A stretch of DNA of 21,280 nucleotides from DASSSQ01 sp963839285. Its GTDB lineage: Bacteria; Actinomycetota; Thermoleophilia; Gaiellales; Gaiellaceae. The stretch spans positions 1 to 21,280 of the forward strand of contig CAWIUN010000026.1 of assembly GCA_963839285.1 (NCBI GenBank). The letters are read 5' to 3'. Shown here piece after piece: positions 14,435-21,280 of the stretch. Position 1 is the first letter of the stretch; each line of letters begins with the position of its first letter. A program made the position numbers and the translations under genes. A model generated the notes under the pieces. That model made no database searches, had not been told where the DNA came from, and saw only the letters and a program-made list of their open reading frames with translations.

Positions 14435-14440
14435 ATGCTA
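14435..14440 (-). promoter_or_regulatory. -10 element of the fluoride operon
   Basis: TAGCAT on the minus strand fits TANNNT. It predicts transcription start near 14428, exactly at the 5' end of the riboswitch. The -35 position (14463-14458, GCCAAC) is weak. The rest of 14441-14661 shows no gene that I recognise. Confidence 0.5.
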
Positions 14441-14661
14441 CTAGAGGCTCGCCACGCGTTGGCCCGGTCCGGGACAGCTGGCGGACGCGGTCACGACCCG
14501 GCAGGTGGATCAGGGAACGAGCAAAGATCGCCCCGCCGCCTCGCAGGACGGTGCTGGAAGGCGGCGCACGAAGAGAGCCGACCGCGCGTGGAGGCGGTCT
14601 ACCCGTGCCGGCGTTCCCTCGGTGTTCCTGCTCGTCGTCACACGGCGAGGTCGAGCAGAGA

Positions 14662-14690
14662 TTGACTTCGCGTGTGCCGCCTTGTACCTT
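14662..14690 (+). promoter_or_regulatory. Near-consensus sigma70-type promoter
   Basis: TTGACT (14662-14667), a 17-bp spacer, and TACCTT (14685-14690). It is the best housekeeping-type promoter in the window and precedes the small secreted protein gene. Transcription start is predicted near 14697. Confidence 0.75.
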
Positions 14691-14697
14691 CTCGCAC

Positions 14698-14715
14698 CCG
14701 CCTCTCGGGAGGCGG
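14698..14715 (+). promoter_or_regulatory. 5'-leader hairpin of the small secreted protein mRNA
   Basis: CCGCCTC (14698-14704), loop TCGG, GAGGCGG (14709-14715). It is a 7-bp stem at the very start of the predicted transcript, so it probably protects the 5' end of the mRNA. It does not cover the RBS. Confidence 0.55.
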
Positions 14716-14762
14716 AACGCGAGAGACCCGCCTACTGCGGTGGGGAGAGGAGGAGGTAGGTC

Positions 14763-15059
14763 ATGCGGAAGACAATCGTGTCTGCGATCTGCGCAGCACT
14801 GATGGCGGGCCTGAGTGCCGGTGCGGCGCTCGCCGGCGAGGTGATCGGGCCGCCGGGCACTCCGGGCGTCCTGGGCTCCGGGTCGCAGACGAACACGGCG
14901 GCGGTCGCGCACGCCAACTCGATCTGTGCCTTCTCGGGGCTGAACGACATGCGCCCCGAAAACGGGCCGATCGACTCGATCGTGCAGACGCCTCACGACG
15001 GGCCGCCAGGTACGCCGGGCCAGGCGTGCCGCGGCGGCAGCAATCCCGAGCACCAGTAG
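14763..15059 (+). CDS. Small secreted protein with two GPPGTPG motifs
   Basis: A 98-residue exported protein. The signal peptide is MRKTIVSAICAALMAGLSAG plus AALA, with cleavage predicted before GEVIG. The mature chain of about 74 residues has GPPGTPG near both ends, a conserved-looking HANSICAFSGLND in the centre, and two cysteines (SICAF and QACRG) that could pair. HANSICAFSGLND resembles a block in other small secreted actinobacterial proteins of unknown function. The ATG is preceded by a very strong purine-rich RBS (GGAGAGGAGGAGG). Promoter, leader hairpin and terminator form a complete single-gene unit, suggesting high expression. Confidence 0.85.
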   Translation: MRKTIVSAICAALMAGLSAGAALAGEVIGPPGTPGVLGSGSQTNTAAVAHANSICAFSGLNDMRPENGPIDSIVQTPHDGPPGTPGQACRGGSNPEHQ

Positions 15060-15070
15060 GAGTTGACGGA

Positions 15071-15110
15071 ACGGTCGGCGCCCCGACTCGCAGTCCGGGG
15101 CGCCGACCGT
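15071..15110 (+). terminator. Strong intrinsic-type hairpin terminator
   Basis: A 15-base arm at 15071-15085 is perfectly complementary to 15096-15110. The loop can pair further (GACT/AGTC) with one bulged C. It begins 12 bp after the stop of the small secreted protein gene. No T-run. Confidence 0.8.
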
Positions 15111-15324
15111 CCGAGGGTTCGAACGGCGCGGTGCCCACCGCTCGACCTGCCGCGCCGTCAGCCGCGGCGAGGTCGTGGGGCTCTCGTCGCTCCAGATGCC
15201 CGGGCGAGCTGGTGGACCGATGCCCGCGCCTCAGCAGGCGGTTCGGCGAAGCCGCCTCAGGGCGCCTGCGCCGGTCGTCGCCCTCTCCGGCTTCGGTGCG
15301 ATCCCGTCGGCCCGACTCCCAGCG

Positions 15325-15798
15325 TCACGGGGCTCCGGCGGCCGGCGTGTCGTCGGGCTCGACCGCCGCCGGCGCGTCGACCCTATGGGGGACGACGAGG
15401 ACGGGGACGTCGGCGCGGTGGCGGATTGCATCCGAGACGCTGCCGCCCGGAGCCGTCTTGCGCGACCAGCCGTGCTGCCCGACGACGACGACCCGGGCTG
15501 CCTGGACCGCCGCCGCCGCCAGGATCTCCTCGGCCGGCTCGCCGTTTCGCAGGTGCAGGACCGGGGTGATCCCGGCCGCCTCCGCCTGGAGCTGCACGGT
15601 CTCGAGCACGAACTCGGCGTGCTCCCGCTCCGCGTCCTCGAGCTGCGCGGCCCGTGCGCCCACCCGGCGGCCGCGAGGGGCACGCCAGACGACGATCACG
15701 TGCAGGGGCCAACCGGTCGCCGCGGCGAGCTCGATCGCCTGCGCAGTCGCACCCGTCGCCGAGGGAGAGCCGTCGGTGGCGAGGAGAATCGGCTGCAT
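15325..15798 (-). CDS. Universal stress protein (UspA family)
   Basis: A 157-residue single Usp domain. It begins MQPILLATDGSPSATGATAQ, with the D9-G-S of nucleotide-binding Usps. The ATP-binding stretch is VVVGQHGWSRKTAPGGSVSD, with G107-x-x-G110 and the phosphate-contacting G119-S120 (one residue shorter than the usual spacing). The C-terminal VPVLVVP strand is typical. Usp proteins bind ATP or AMP and support stress survival; a specific partner cannot be told. The ATG at 15798 has AGGAAGG upstream (minus strand). It stands alone; the 190-bp region upstream holds its promoter, and the hairpin at 15951 seals it from the MFS gene. Confidence 0.92.
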   Translation of the reverse strand: MQPILLATDGSPSATGATAQAIELAAATGWPLHVIVVWRAPRGRRVGARAAQLEDAEREHAEFVLETVQLQAEAAGITPVLHLRNGEPAEEILAAAAVQAARVVVVGQHGWSRKTAPGGSVSDAIRHRADVPVLVVPHRVDAPAAVEPDDTPAAGAP

Positions 15799-15950
15799 CG
15801 TCCACCTTCCTCGAGGCTGTGCCCCGAGCGTCGCGGCGGCGTCGGTCCGGCGCATCGGGGGCCGCGCTGATCTCGACACGTGCTCGGGTCGGTCAGCGCG
15901 AAGGTCCTCCACCACGCACATGCGACGTTCTCGTCGTGCGGTAGCCGGCC

Positions 15951-15980
15951 GGCCCCGCGCGGCGGAGGTCGCGCGGGGCC
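15951..15980 (-). terminator. Hairpin terminator of the MFS gene
   Basis: GGCCCCGCGC (15951-15960) pairs with GCGCGGGGCC (15971-15980) around a 10-base loop, 10 bp past the MFS stop. Confidence 0.72.
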
Positions 15981-15990
15981 GACCCGCCCC

Positions 15991-17442
15991 TCACGCCGCC
16001 TCGAACGCGGCCTCCGGCTGCTCCGCCTCCGGGCCGGCGGTGCGGGTCCGCAGGAAGACCGCCCCGACGAGCGCCGCCGCTACCGCGAAGGCGGCGCCGA
16101 CCGCGAAAGCGACCTGGTAGCCGCCGGTGAGGGCGGCCAGGCTCGCATGGCCGGCGGCGGCGAGGTCGCGCGTGCGCGCCGATGCTGCGCTCGCGAGCAC
16201 GGCGAGCCCGAGCCCGCCGCCCAGCATGAACGCGGTGTTGACGATGCCCGACGCGAGCCCGGCGTCCTTCGGCTCGACGTCGCTCATCGCCGCCATCAGC
16301 ACCGGGTTGAAGGCGAGCCCGCCGCCGATCCCGATCAGGATCATGGCGGGCAGGACGTCGACGAGGAAAGAGCCGTGCACGGGGGCTCTCGCGAACCAGA
16401 CGAGCGCGAGCGCGGCGACGCCGAGGCCGAACGCGAGCGGGGTGCGGAAGCCGAAGCGGACCACGAGCTTCGCCGAGACCCCGAGCGAGAACGCCATCAT
16501 GATCAGGTTCCCGGGCAGGAACGCGAGCCCCACCCGGAGCGGGCTGTAGCCGAGGACGAGCTGCAGGTAGAGCGCGGAGAGGAAGAAGAGGGCGAACATC
16601 GCCGCCGCCCAGAGGACGCCGACGACGTTGGCGACCGCGAGGTTGCGGTGGCGGAAGATCCCGAGCGGCATCAGGGGCGCTGCGACGCGCGACTCCCAGG
16701 CCACGAACGTGACGGCGACGACGACGGCGGCGGCGAGCAGCCCGAGCGTGCGTGCGGACGTCCAGCCGGCGCTGTCGCCGCCGACGATCGCGTAGACCGC
16801 GAGCACCGTCGCACCGGTGATCGCGGCGGCTCCGAGGACGTCGAGGCGGGCTCGCTCCGCGCCGGTGTGGATGGCCGGCAGCAGCCGCAGGCCCGCGGTC
16901 AAGACGAGGACGCCGATCGGCAGGTTGACGAGGAAGATCCAGTGCCAGCCGACGAGGTCGGTCAGCACGCCGCCGGCCAGGACTCCGATGCTGCCGCCGC
17001 CCGACATGACGAAGCCGAAGACGCCCATCGCCTTCGCGCGCTCGGCCGGCTCGGTGAAGAGCACGACGATCAACGAGAACGCGACGGCCGAGACGACCGC
17101 GCCGCCGAGCCCCTGGACGGCACGGGCGGCGACGAGCATCCCCCTCGTCGTCGAGAGGCCGCACACGAGGCTCGCCACCGTGAACGCGGCCGTGCCGGAG
17201 AGGAACAGGCGCCGGTGGCCGAAGAGGTCGCCGAAGCGGCCGGCGAGCAGCAGGAAGCCGCCGAAGGTGAGCATGTAGGCGTTCACGACCCACGCGAGCG
17301 AGGTCTGCGAGAAGCCGAGGTCGCTGCGGATCGACGGCAGCGCGACGTTCACGACCGTGGTGTCGACGACGATCATCAGGTCGCCCACGCAGAGGACGAT
17401 CAGCGCGAGCCAGCGGGTGCGTGTGCTGAGGTGGTCGGTCAC
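15991..17442 (-). CDS. MFS exporter, DHA2 (EmrB/QacA-like) family
   Basis: A 483-residue integral membrane protein of about 14 helices, the DHA2 drug:H+ antiporter type. Helix 1 contains LMIVVDTTVVNVALPSI (motif D1: LDxTVVNVALP). The helix 2-3 loop has GRFGDLFGHRRLFL (motif A), helix 4 has ARAVQGLGGAVVSAVAFSLI (motif B) and helix 5 has GPxxGG-like VLAGGVLTDLVGWHWIFLVN. The C-terminal tail is Glu/Ala-rich and cytoplasmic. Such pumps expel hydrophobic drugs, antibiotics or metabolites; specificity cannot be read. The start is GTG at 17442, after GAGAGG. No TetR/MarR regulator is adjacent. Intact. Confidence 0.93.
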   Translation of the reverse strand: MTDHLSTRTRWLALIVLCVGDLMIVVDTTVVNVALPSIRSDLGFSQTSLAWVVNAYMLTFGGFLLLAGRFGDLFGHRRLFLSGTAAFTVASLVCGLSTTRGMLVAARAVQGLGGAVVSAVAFSLIVVLFTEPAERAKAMGVFGFVMSGGGSIGVLAGGVLTDLVGWHWIFLVNLPIGVLVLTAGLRLLPAIHTGAERARLDVLGAAAITGATVLAVYAIVGGDSAGWTSARTLGLLAAAVVVAVTFVAWESRVAAPLMPLGIFRHRNLAVANVVGVLWAAAMFALFFLSALYLQLVLGYSPLRVGLAFLPGNLIMMAFSLGVSAKLVVRFGFRTPLAFGLGVAALALVWFARAPVHGSFLVDVLPAMILIGIGGGLAFNPVLMAAMSDVEPKDAGLASGIVNTAFMLGGGLGLAVLASAASARTRDLAAAGHASLAALTGGYQVAFAVGAAFAVAAALVGAVFLRTRTAGPEAEQPEAAFEAA

Positions 17443-17562
17443 GGGTTCCTCTCGTTCGCTTGTCCCTGCTTCGACCGCGGCGGGGGCGAGGACTCATCGG
17501 TGCGCCCGAGGCCGTTCGTGGTCGAGGCGTCGCGGGCGGCCGAGGCGGGCCGGTCCTCGGGT

Positions 17563-18798
17563 CTACCGCGCCGCGCCGCCGACGAGGAGATAGGTGGACA
17601 TCGCTCCCTTCCCCTTCACGTCGACGGGCCCCCGCTCCTCGAACACGAACGAGGAGACGAGCCGACGGTAGGCGCGCTCGGTCACCTGGATCGCGCCCGG
17701 CACTCCGTGGGCCTCCATCCTCGCGGCCGTGTTGACGGTGTCGCCCCAGAGGTCGTAGCTGAACTTCCGGCTTCCGATCACGCCCGCCACGACGGGCCCG
17801 ACGTCGATCCCGATCCGGAGCTGTACCGGCCGAACGGCCGTGGCCGCGTCTCGCATCTCGAGCGCCAGCCGCGCCAGCTGCTCGGCATGGTCGGCGCTTT
17901 CGCCGAGCAGGCCCGAGGCCACCATGTAGGCGTCGCCGATCGTCTTGATCTTCTCGAGGCCGTGACCGGCGACGAGGGCGTCGAAGCGCGTGAAGACGCC
18001 GTCGAGGAAGCGGATCAGCTCGTCGGGGCGCATCGCCTCGGCGAGCGGCGTGAAGTCGACGATGTCCGCGAAGAGGACGCCGACCTCGGGCAGACGATCG
18101 GCGATCGGCGACTCGCCCGCCTTCAGCCGTTCGGCGATCGACTCGGGCAGGACGTTCAGCAGCAGCCGCTCGGAGCGCTCGCGCTCGATCGCGATCAACG
18201 CGGCGGCGCGGTCGCGCTCGCCGAGGAAGTAGCGCAGCAGGAAGTAGGCCGTGCCGGTGACACCGAGGATGTTGAGCGCGAAGAACGCGATCTCGACCCA
18301 GCGCGGGATCTCGGCCGGATTCGCGAGGAGCCGGTCGAGCGCCGCCGCCAGCACGACGGCGGCGACGAAGGCTGCGAACCAGCGCGCCGTGTGCTCGCGG
18401 GGCGCGAAGAGGAGCGCTCCGAGCGGCGCGGTGAACGACCACAGCACGATGCCGCTCGACGGGAAGAAGCCGCCCAGGCTCAGCTGCAGCAGGAACGGCA
18501 GCACCAGCGCAAGCGAGAGCGCGCAGTTCCGGAAGAAGCGATACCGCTTCGTGCGCGCCAGCACCGCCAGGTTGACCACGGAGATCAGCTGGTAGGCGAA
18601 CGGGATCGCGGCCGACCGGTAGAGGCCGAGCGCCGTGTACGTCCCGACCCAGGCGAACGCGACCAGCACGGTGAAGACGGCGAAGAGCACGAGCGTCGCC
18701 TTCTGCAGCGACTGCTCGGCGGAGTCGGTCGGGAGCCCACCGATCCGCGCCCAGCTCTCGAGCCGGCCCGGGCGGGCTCCTGGCCGAAGCGTCTGCAC
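17563..18798 (-). CDS. Membrane-anchored class III adenylate cyclase
   Basis: A 411-residue protein: about six transmembrane helices in residues 33-195, a short linker helix, then a class III cyclase domain (about 235-410). Catalytic residues are complete: metal Asp in FADIVDF (D245) and KTIGD (D289); substrate-selecting K285 and D349 (YDLWGD), which indicate ATP rather than GTP; transition-state N356 and R360 (VNTAAR). It makes cAMP from ATP as a dimer at the inner face of the membrane. No HAMP or extracytoplasmic sensor is visible, so the membrane domain itself may sense. The start is GTG at 18798. It lies 120 bp upstream of the MFS gene on the same strand, so co-transcription is possible but not tight. 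Confidence 0.93.
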   Translation of the reverse strand: MQTLRPGARPGRLESWARIGGLPTDSAEQSLQKATLVLFAVFTVLVAFAWVGTYTALGLYRSAAIPFAYQLISVVNLAVLARTKRYRFFRNCALSLALVLPFLLQLSLGGFFPSSGIVLWSFTAPLGALLFAPREHTARWFAAFVAAVVLAAALDRLLANPAEIPRWVEIAFFALNILGVTGTAYFLLRYFLGERDRAAALIAIERERSERLLLNVLPESIAERLKAGESPIADRLPEVGVLFADIVDFTPLAEAMRPDELIRFLDGVFTRFDALVAGHGLEKIKTIGDAYMVASGLLGESADHAEQLARLALEMRDAATAVRPVQLRIGIDVGPVVAGVIGSRKFSYDLWGDTVNTAARMEAHGVPGAIQVTERAYRRLVSSFVFEERGPVDVKGKGAMSTYLLVGGAAR

Positions 18799-18882
18799 GC
18801 GTTCCAGCTAATCGCGGCCACCCGCCCGATGCAACCGTGAAGAGCTTCGGGCCTCCGGGGACAGGTCCCGGCGAGCGAAACG

Positions 18883-19131
18883 CTACGAGCGGCGCAGCCG
18901 GCCGAGCCCGCGGGCCTCGGCTCGAGCCGCCCGCTCGACCGCGTCGCCGATCAGCCAGAGCATCGGCGGCCACAGCCCGACGAAGAGCGCGCGCCGTTCG
19001 GCGTTCCCCCGCTCGTCCTGGTCGACCGTCTTCGCCCGGATCCAGAGGACGATGCAGAGGGCGACCGAACTCATCGAGGCGGCGTGCAGCTGCGAGCTGC
19101 GGACGCCGAGGGCGCGGACGAGGCCTACCAC
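18883..19131 (-). CDS. Small membrane protein of unknown function
   Basis: Up to 82 residues if the GTG at 19131 is used, or 63 from the ATG at 19074. Two hydrophobic segments flank a charged loop: SMSSVALCIVLWIRA, then KTVDQDERGNAERR, then ALFVGLWPPMLWLIGDAVE. The block ERRALFVGLWPP resembles short actinobacterial membrane proteins I have seen without known function. There is an AGG 8 bases before the GTG and no RBS before the ATG, so I favour the longer form. It lies upstream of the cyclase gene, with 84 bp between them. Confidence 0.6.
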   Translation of the reverse strand: MVGLVRALGVRSSQLHAASMSSVALCIVLWIRAKTVDQDERGNAERRALFVGLWPPMLWLIGDAVERAARAEARGLGRLRRS

Positions 19132-19359
19132 GGCAACCTGCGGAGGCCGTCCGGCCGGGCCGCCGCCGCCTTCGTCGACGTCCGCTCGGCACGGCCGCCG
19201 CGCTCGATCCCGTCCGCCACGTTCCGCTCCTTCCGTCGGGCTCCGCCCGGGGTCGTCGTTGCCTGCTCCGCTGCTCTTGCCGCGCGGCGACGCGGTCAAA
19301 CGACCGGAGGGGCGCGACGCACGGGTTGCCGCGTCGGGCGCGACGGGTAACGGAGTCGG

Positions 19360-20037
19360 GTGACTCGGCTCGGAACAGCGGCGCGCCTGACCGCCGGGAG
19401 CGCCCTCACGGCCTGGCACTACATGTGGCGGACGACTCCCTGGTCGCGACGCGAGCTCGCAGGATCGTTCGAGCTCGATCGCCCTCCACCGCTGCCGGAC
19501 GGGGTCGAGGCGGCGGCGATCCAGCGCCCCGAGGACGGCGTCGGACCGCTCTTCCACCGGCGCTTCCGGGTCAGGATCCGCGACGCGCGACTGTCGCCCG
19601 AGCAGGTGATCGCCCTCGTCGCCGCCGACCCGAACCGGGTCGCGCCGACGGAGATGGCGCAGTTCCAGCCGGTCGGGGAACGCGCCGGAACGCTCGCGGT
19701 CGGGGACGAGTACGTCGTCCACATCGCCGGGCCGTGGGACGGGCCGGTGCGCGTGGTCGCGGTCACGCCCACGTCGTTTCGCCTCGCGACGCTCGCCGGC
19801 CACCTCGAAGCGGGGCAGATCGAGTTCCGCGCGCGCGCCGACGAGGGGCTCGTGTTCGAGATCGAGTCGTGGGCGCGCAGCGCCGACCGGCTCGTCAACG
19901 TCTTCTTCGAGTTCCTCCCGCTCGCGAAGGAGTCGCAGCTCCACATGTGGACGTCGCTGCTCGAGCAGGTGGTCGAGCTCGCGGGCGGACGCCGGAGCGG
20001 ACGGATGGAGATCGAGACGCGGCGCGCCGATGGCTGA
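19360..20037 (+). CDS. DUF1990-like protein
   Basis: A 225-residue soluble protein without a signal peptide. The C-terminal two thirds carry the DUF1990 pattern: GDEYVVHIAGPWDGPVRVVA, TSFRLATLAGHLEAGQIEF, VFEIESWARSADRLVNVFFE, then a final helix WTSLLEQVVELAGG. DUF1990 proteins occur widely in actinobacteria without known function; the beta-rich fold suggests ligand binding. The start is GTG at 19360 with GGAG about 8 bases upstream. Its end overlaps the next gene by 8 bases. The 228 bp upstream (19132-19359) is a divergent promoter region in which I see no gene. Confidence 0.8.
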   Translation: MTRLGTAARLTAGSALTAWHYMWRTTPWSRRELAGSFELDRPPPLPDGVEAAAIQRPEDGVGPLFHRRFRVRIRDARLSPEQVIALVAADPNRVAPTEMAQFQPVGERAGTLAVGDEYVVHIAGPWDGPVRVVAVTPTSFRLATLAGHLEAGQIEFRARADEGLVFEIESWARSADRLVNVFFEFLPLAKESQLHMWTSLLEQVVELAGGRRSGRMEIETRRADG

Positions 20038-20677
20038 CGTCAGGCTCCTGCGCGCCGGGAACGAGCAGCTCCTCCTCGCCGGGCTCGCGGCGAGGTCGCC
20101 GAACTTCGACCCGCAGCGGCTCGAGTCGGGGCACGGCTGGCACGACGACGACTTCCGCCAGCCCCTCGTCGCCGAGCCGCCCGGCCCGCCGCTTCCGGAC
20201 GGCTCCTGGGAGGCCGCCCGCGAGCTCGCCGAAGCGTACGCCTTCGCCGACCCGGCGACCGTCCGCGCCGTGTTCGACCCGGACGCGCCGCTGGAGGGCC
20301 GGAACATGCTGCTCGACCTGCGCTTTGCGGGCCTGCACCTCTACGTCGGCGTCCGCGTCGCCGGCGTGCGCGACGAGCTCCGGCGCGTCGGCGGACGCGA
20401 AGCCCGCGTCTGGGGCTGGGACTACGTGACGCTCGACGGTCACCTCGAGGCCGGCCGGCGCGCCTTCGAGGTCTGGAAGTGGCTCGAGACGGGCGCCGTC
20501 GAGTTCCGCACCTTCGCCCGCGCCCGGCCGGCGCTCGAGCATCCCGCCCTCCGGCTCGGCTTCCACCTCTTCGGCCGCCAGCGCCGGGCGGAGTTCGGTC
20601 GGACGGCGTGCGCCCGTATGGCACGGCTGACCGCCGCCCGCGTTTCGCCGGGCGGGACGCGGCAACAGGAAGGAGGC
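20030..20677 (+). CDS. Second DUF1990-like protein, stop codon not found
   Basis: The ATG at 20030 overlaps the preceding gene by 8 bases, so it is coupled. About 200 residues: an N-terminal segment (MADVRLLRAGNEQLLLAGLA), then ARVWGWDYVTLDGHLEAGRR, AFEVWKWLETGAVEFRTFAR and HPALRLGFHLFGRQRRAEF, and the helix CARMARLTAAR. The LxGHLEAGxxxF block is shared with the 19360 protein, so the two are diverged paralogues that may act as a pair. The frame runs without a stop into the next gene, which has its own strong RBS. A stop was probably lost near 20625-20665 by an indel. Otherwise this is a real fusion ending at 21169. Confidence 0.68.
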
Positions 20678-21169
20678 ATGGACGGCAGCCGCCTGACCGC
20701 GATCTACCTCGAGGACCACCACGCGCTCCTCGTCGGCGCCGAGCAGCTCGCCAGACGCGTCCTCGGTGAGACGAAGGACGACGAGCTGCGCGGCTTTCTG
20801 ACCGGGCTGCTCCCGGAGCTGGACGACGATCGAGAGGCCGTCGAGCGCCTCCTCGACACGCTCGGCCGCAGGCCGTCCCGGCTCAAGGACGGCGGCGCCT
20901 GGCTCGGCGAGAAGGCGGGGCGCCTGAAGCTGAACGGCAACGCGCGCGGCTACTCGCCGCTCAGCCGGCTCGTCGAGCTCGAGGGGCTCGCGCTCGCCCT
21001 CGCCGGCAACCGGGCGCTCTGGCGCGCGCTCGCTCACGCAGGCCCGGAGGAGGGGCGCGAGGACGCGGGCGCGCGCGCGTCCCGCAGCGACGAGCGCATC
21101 GACCGCGCCGAGCAGCTTCGCCTCGTCGCCGCCGACACCGCGCTCGCGGCCGGCGACCGACGCCTCTAG
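20678..21169 (+). CDS. Helical, possibly ferritin-like protein of unknown function
   Basis: 163 residues from the ATG at 20678, which has an excellent RBS (GGAAGGAGG, 20668-20676). This is why I treat it as a separate gene although it is in frame with the preceding one. Almost wholly alpha-helical: TAIYLEDHHALLVGAEQLAR, FLTGLLPELDDDREAVERLL, KAGRLKLNGNARGYSPLSRL, VELEGLALALAGNRALW. The D-H-H and E-L-E positions and four-helix spacing recall DUF892/ferritin-like proteins, but I cannot show a complete metal site. The tail (about residues 122-150) is charged and probably disordered. Confidence 0.7.
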   Translation: MDGSRLTAIYLEDHHALLVGAEQLARRVLGETKDDELRGFLTGLLPELDDDREAVERLLDTLGRRPSRLKDGGAWLGEKAGRLKLNGNARGYSPLSRLVELEGLALALAGNRALWRALAHAGPEEGREDAGARASRSDERIDRAEQLRLVAADTALAAGDRRL

Positions 21170-21228
21170 AGATCACGCCGCCGCGACGGCGCTTCGACGC
21201 TGCGAGGGGCGTCGTCTCGGCTCGAGTT

Positions 21229-21280
21229 CTACGAGACGGCTTCGATCTCGTCGCCGGGACGGACGACGCCGCCCGTGACG
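21229..21280 (-). CDS. C-terminus of a probable MOSC-domain protein (partial)
   Basis: The minus strand encodes VTGGVVRPGDEIEAVS and a TAG at 21231-21229; the gene continues beyond the window. GxVRPGDEI is the usual last strand of MOSC domains (molybdenum-cofactor sulphurase C-terminal fold). Only 16 residues are visible, so this is tentative. Confidence 0.42.
   Translation of the reverse strand, partial: VTGGVVRPGDEIEAVS

Noticed and set aside
15110..15130. GGTTCGAAC, resembling a tRNA T-loop
   Set aside because: The flanking bases do not form the T-stem, and no acceptor stem, anticodon arm or D-arm can be folded around it.
15229..15262. Two CCTCAG repeats near the UspA 3' region
   Set aside because: The spacing is not 11 or 22 bp, there is no -10 at the expected distance and no gene starts there.
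15880..19192. Very long open frames on both strands across 15.9-19.2 kb (nearly 1,000 and 1,100 codons)
   Set aside because: They are shadows of the MFS and adenylate cyclase genes in other frames. The composition is almost only Arg, Glu, Asp, Gly and Ala, with no family pattern. The minus-strand genes have full motif sets and good starts.

Overview
The window is very GC-rich, with many GTG and some TTG starts, ATGA/GTGA stop-start overlaps, an AfsR/SARP-type regulator and several secreted families I associate with actinobacteria. It most likely comes from a high-GC actinobacterium. The style of the secreted proteins suggests the Thermoleophilia (Solirubrobacter/Gaiella-like), but that is an inference. 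There is no rRNA, tRNA, CRISPR array, IS element or phage gene that I can support.

Positions 1-10.6 kb hold a cupin gene, then what looks like one regulated locus. A minus-strand operon (ABM monooxygenase, small conserved protein, VOC protein, secreted protein) faces a plus-strand series: secreted protein, Yx(FWY)xxD-repeat protein, NAD(P)H:FMN reductase, YceI, second FMN reductase, duplicated-domain secreted protein. A minus-strand membrane protein/GNAT pair follows. The locus ends with an AfsR-like SARP-AAA regulator, an overlapping PAS protein and an AhpD-like remnant. Five promoters here share one unlisted element: three GCTCAGS-like heptamers at an exact 11-bp period, with a -10-like hexamer always starting 16 bp after the start of the last heptamer. 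This is the known architecture of SARP operators, so I propose that the SARP protein controls the locus. The cargo (quinol-monooxygenase-like, FMN reductases, YceI, VOC, AhpD-like) fits a redox or electrophile response; this is inference. Most genes in this half need one or more 1-base corrections, so it is either poorly sequenced or decaying.

Positions 10.7-12.4 kb encode an ABC-2 type ATPase/permease pair. Positions 12.4-14.4 kb form a minus-strand fluoride operon: fluoride riboswitch, two CrcB/FluC subunits and a protein with three tandem DUF190 domains. A short, strongly signposted secreted protein follows (sigma70-type promoter, leader hairpin, strong RBS, terminator).

Positions 15.3-19.1 kb carry minus-strand genes: UspA, a DHA2-type MFS exporter, a membrane-anchored class III adenylate cyclase and a small membrane protein. 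Positions 19.4-21.2 kb carry two overlapping DUF1990-like genes and a helical protein. The window ends in the C-terminus of a probable MOSC-domain protein on the minus strand. Genes from 10.7 to 20.0 kb read without interruption, in sharp contrast to the first half.
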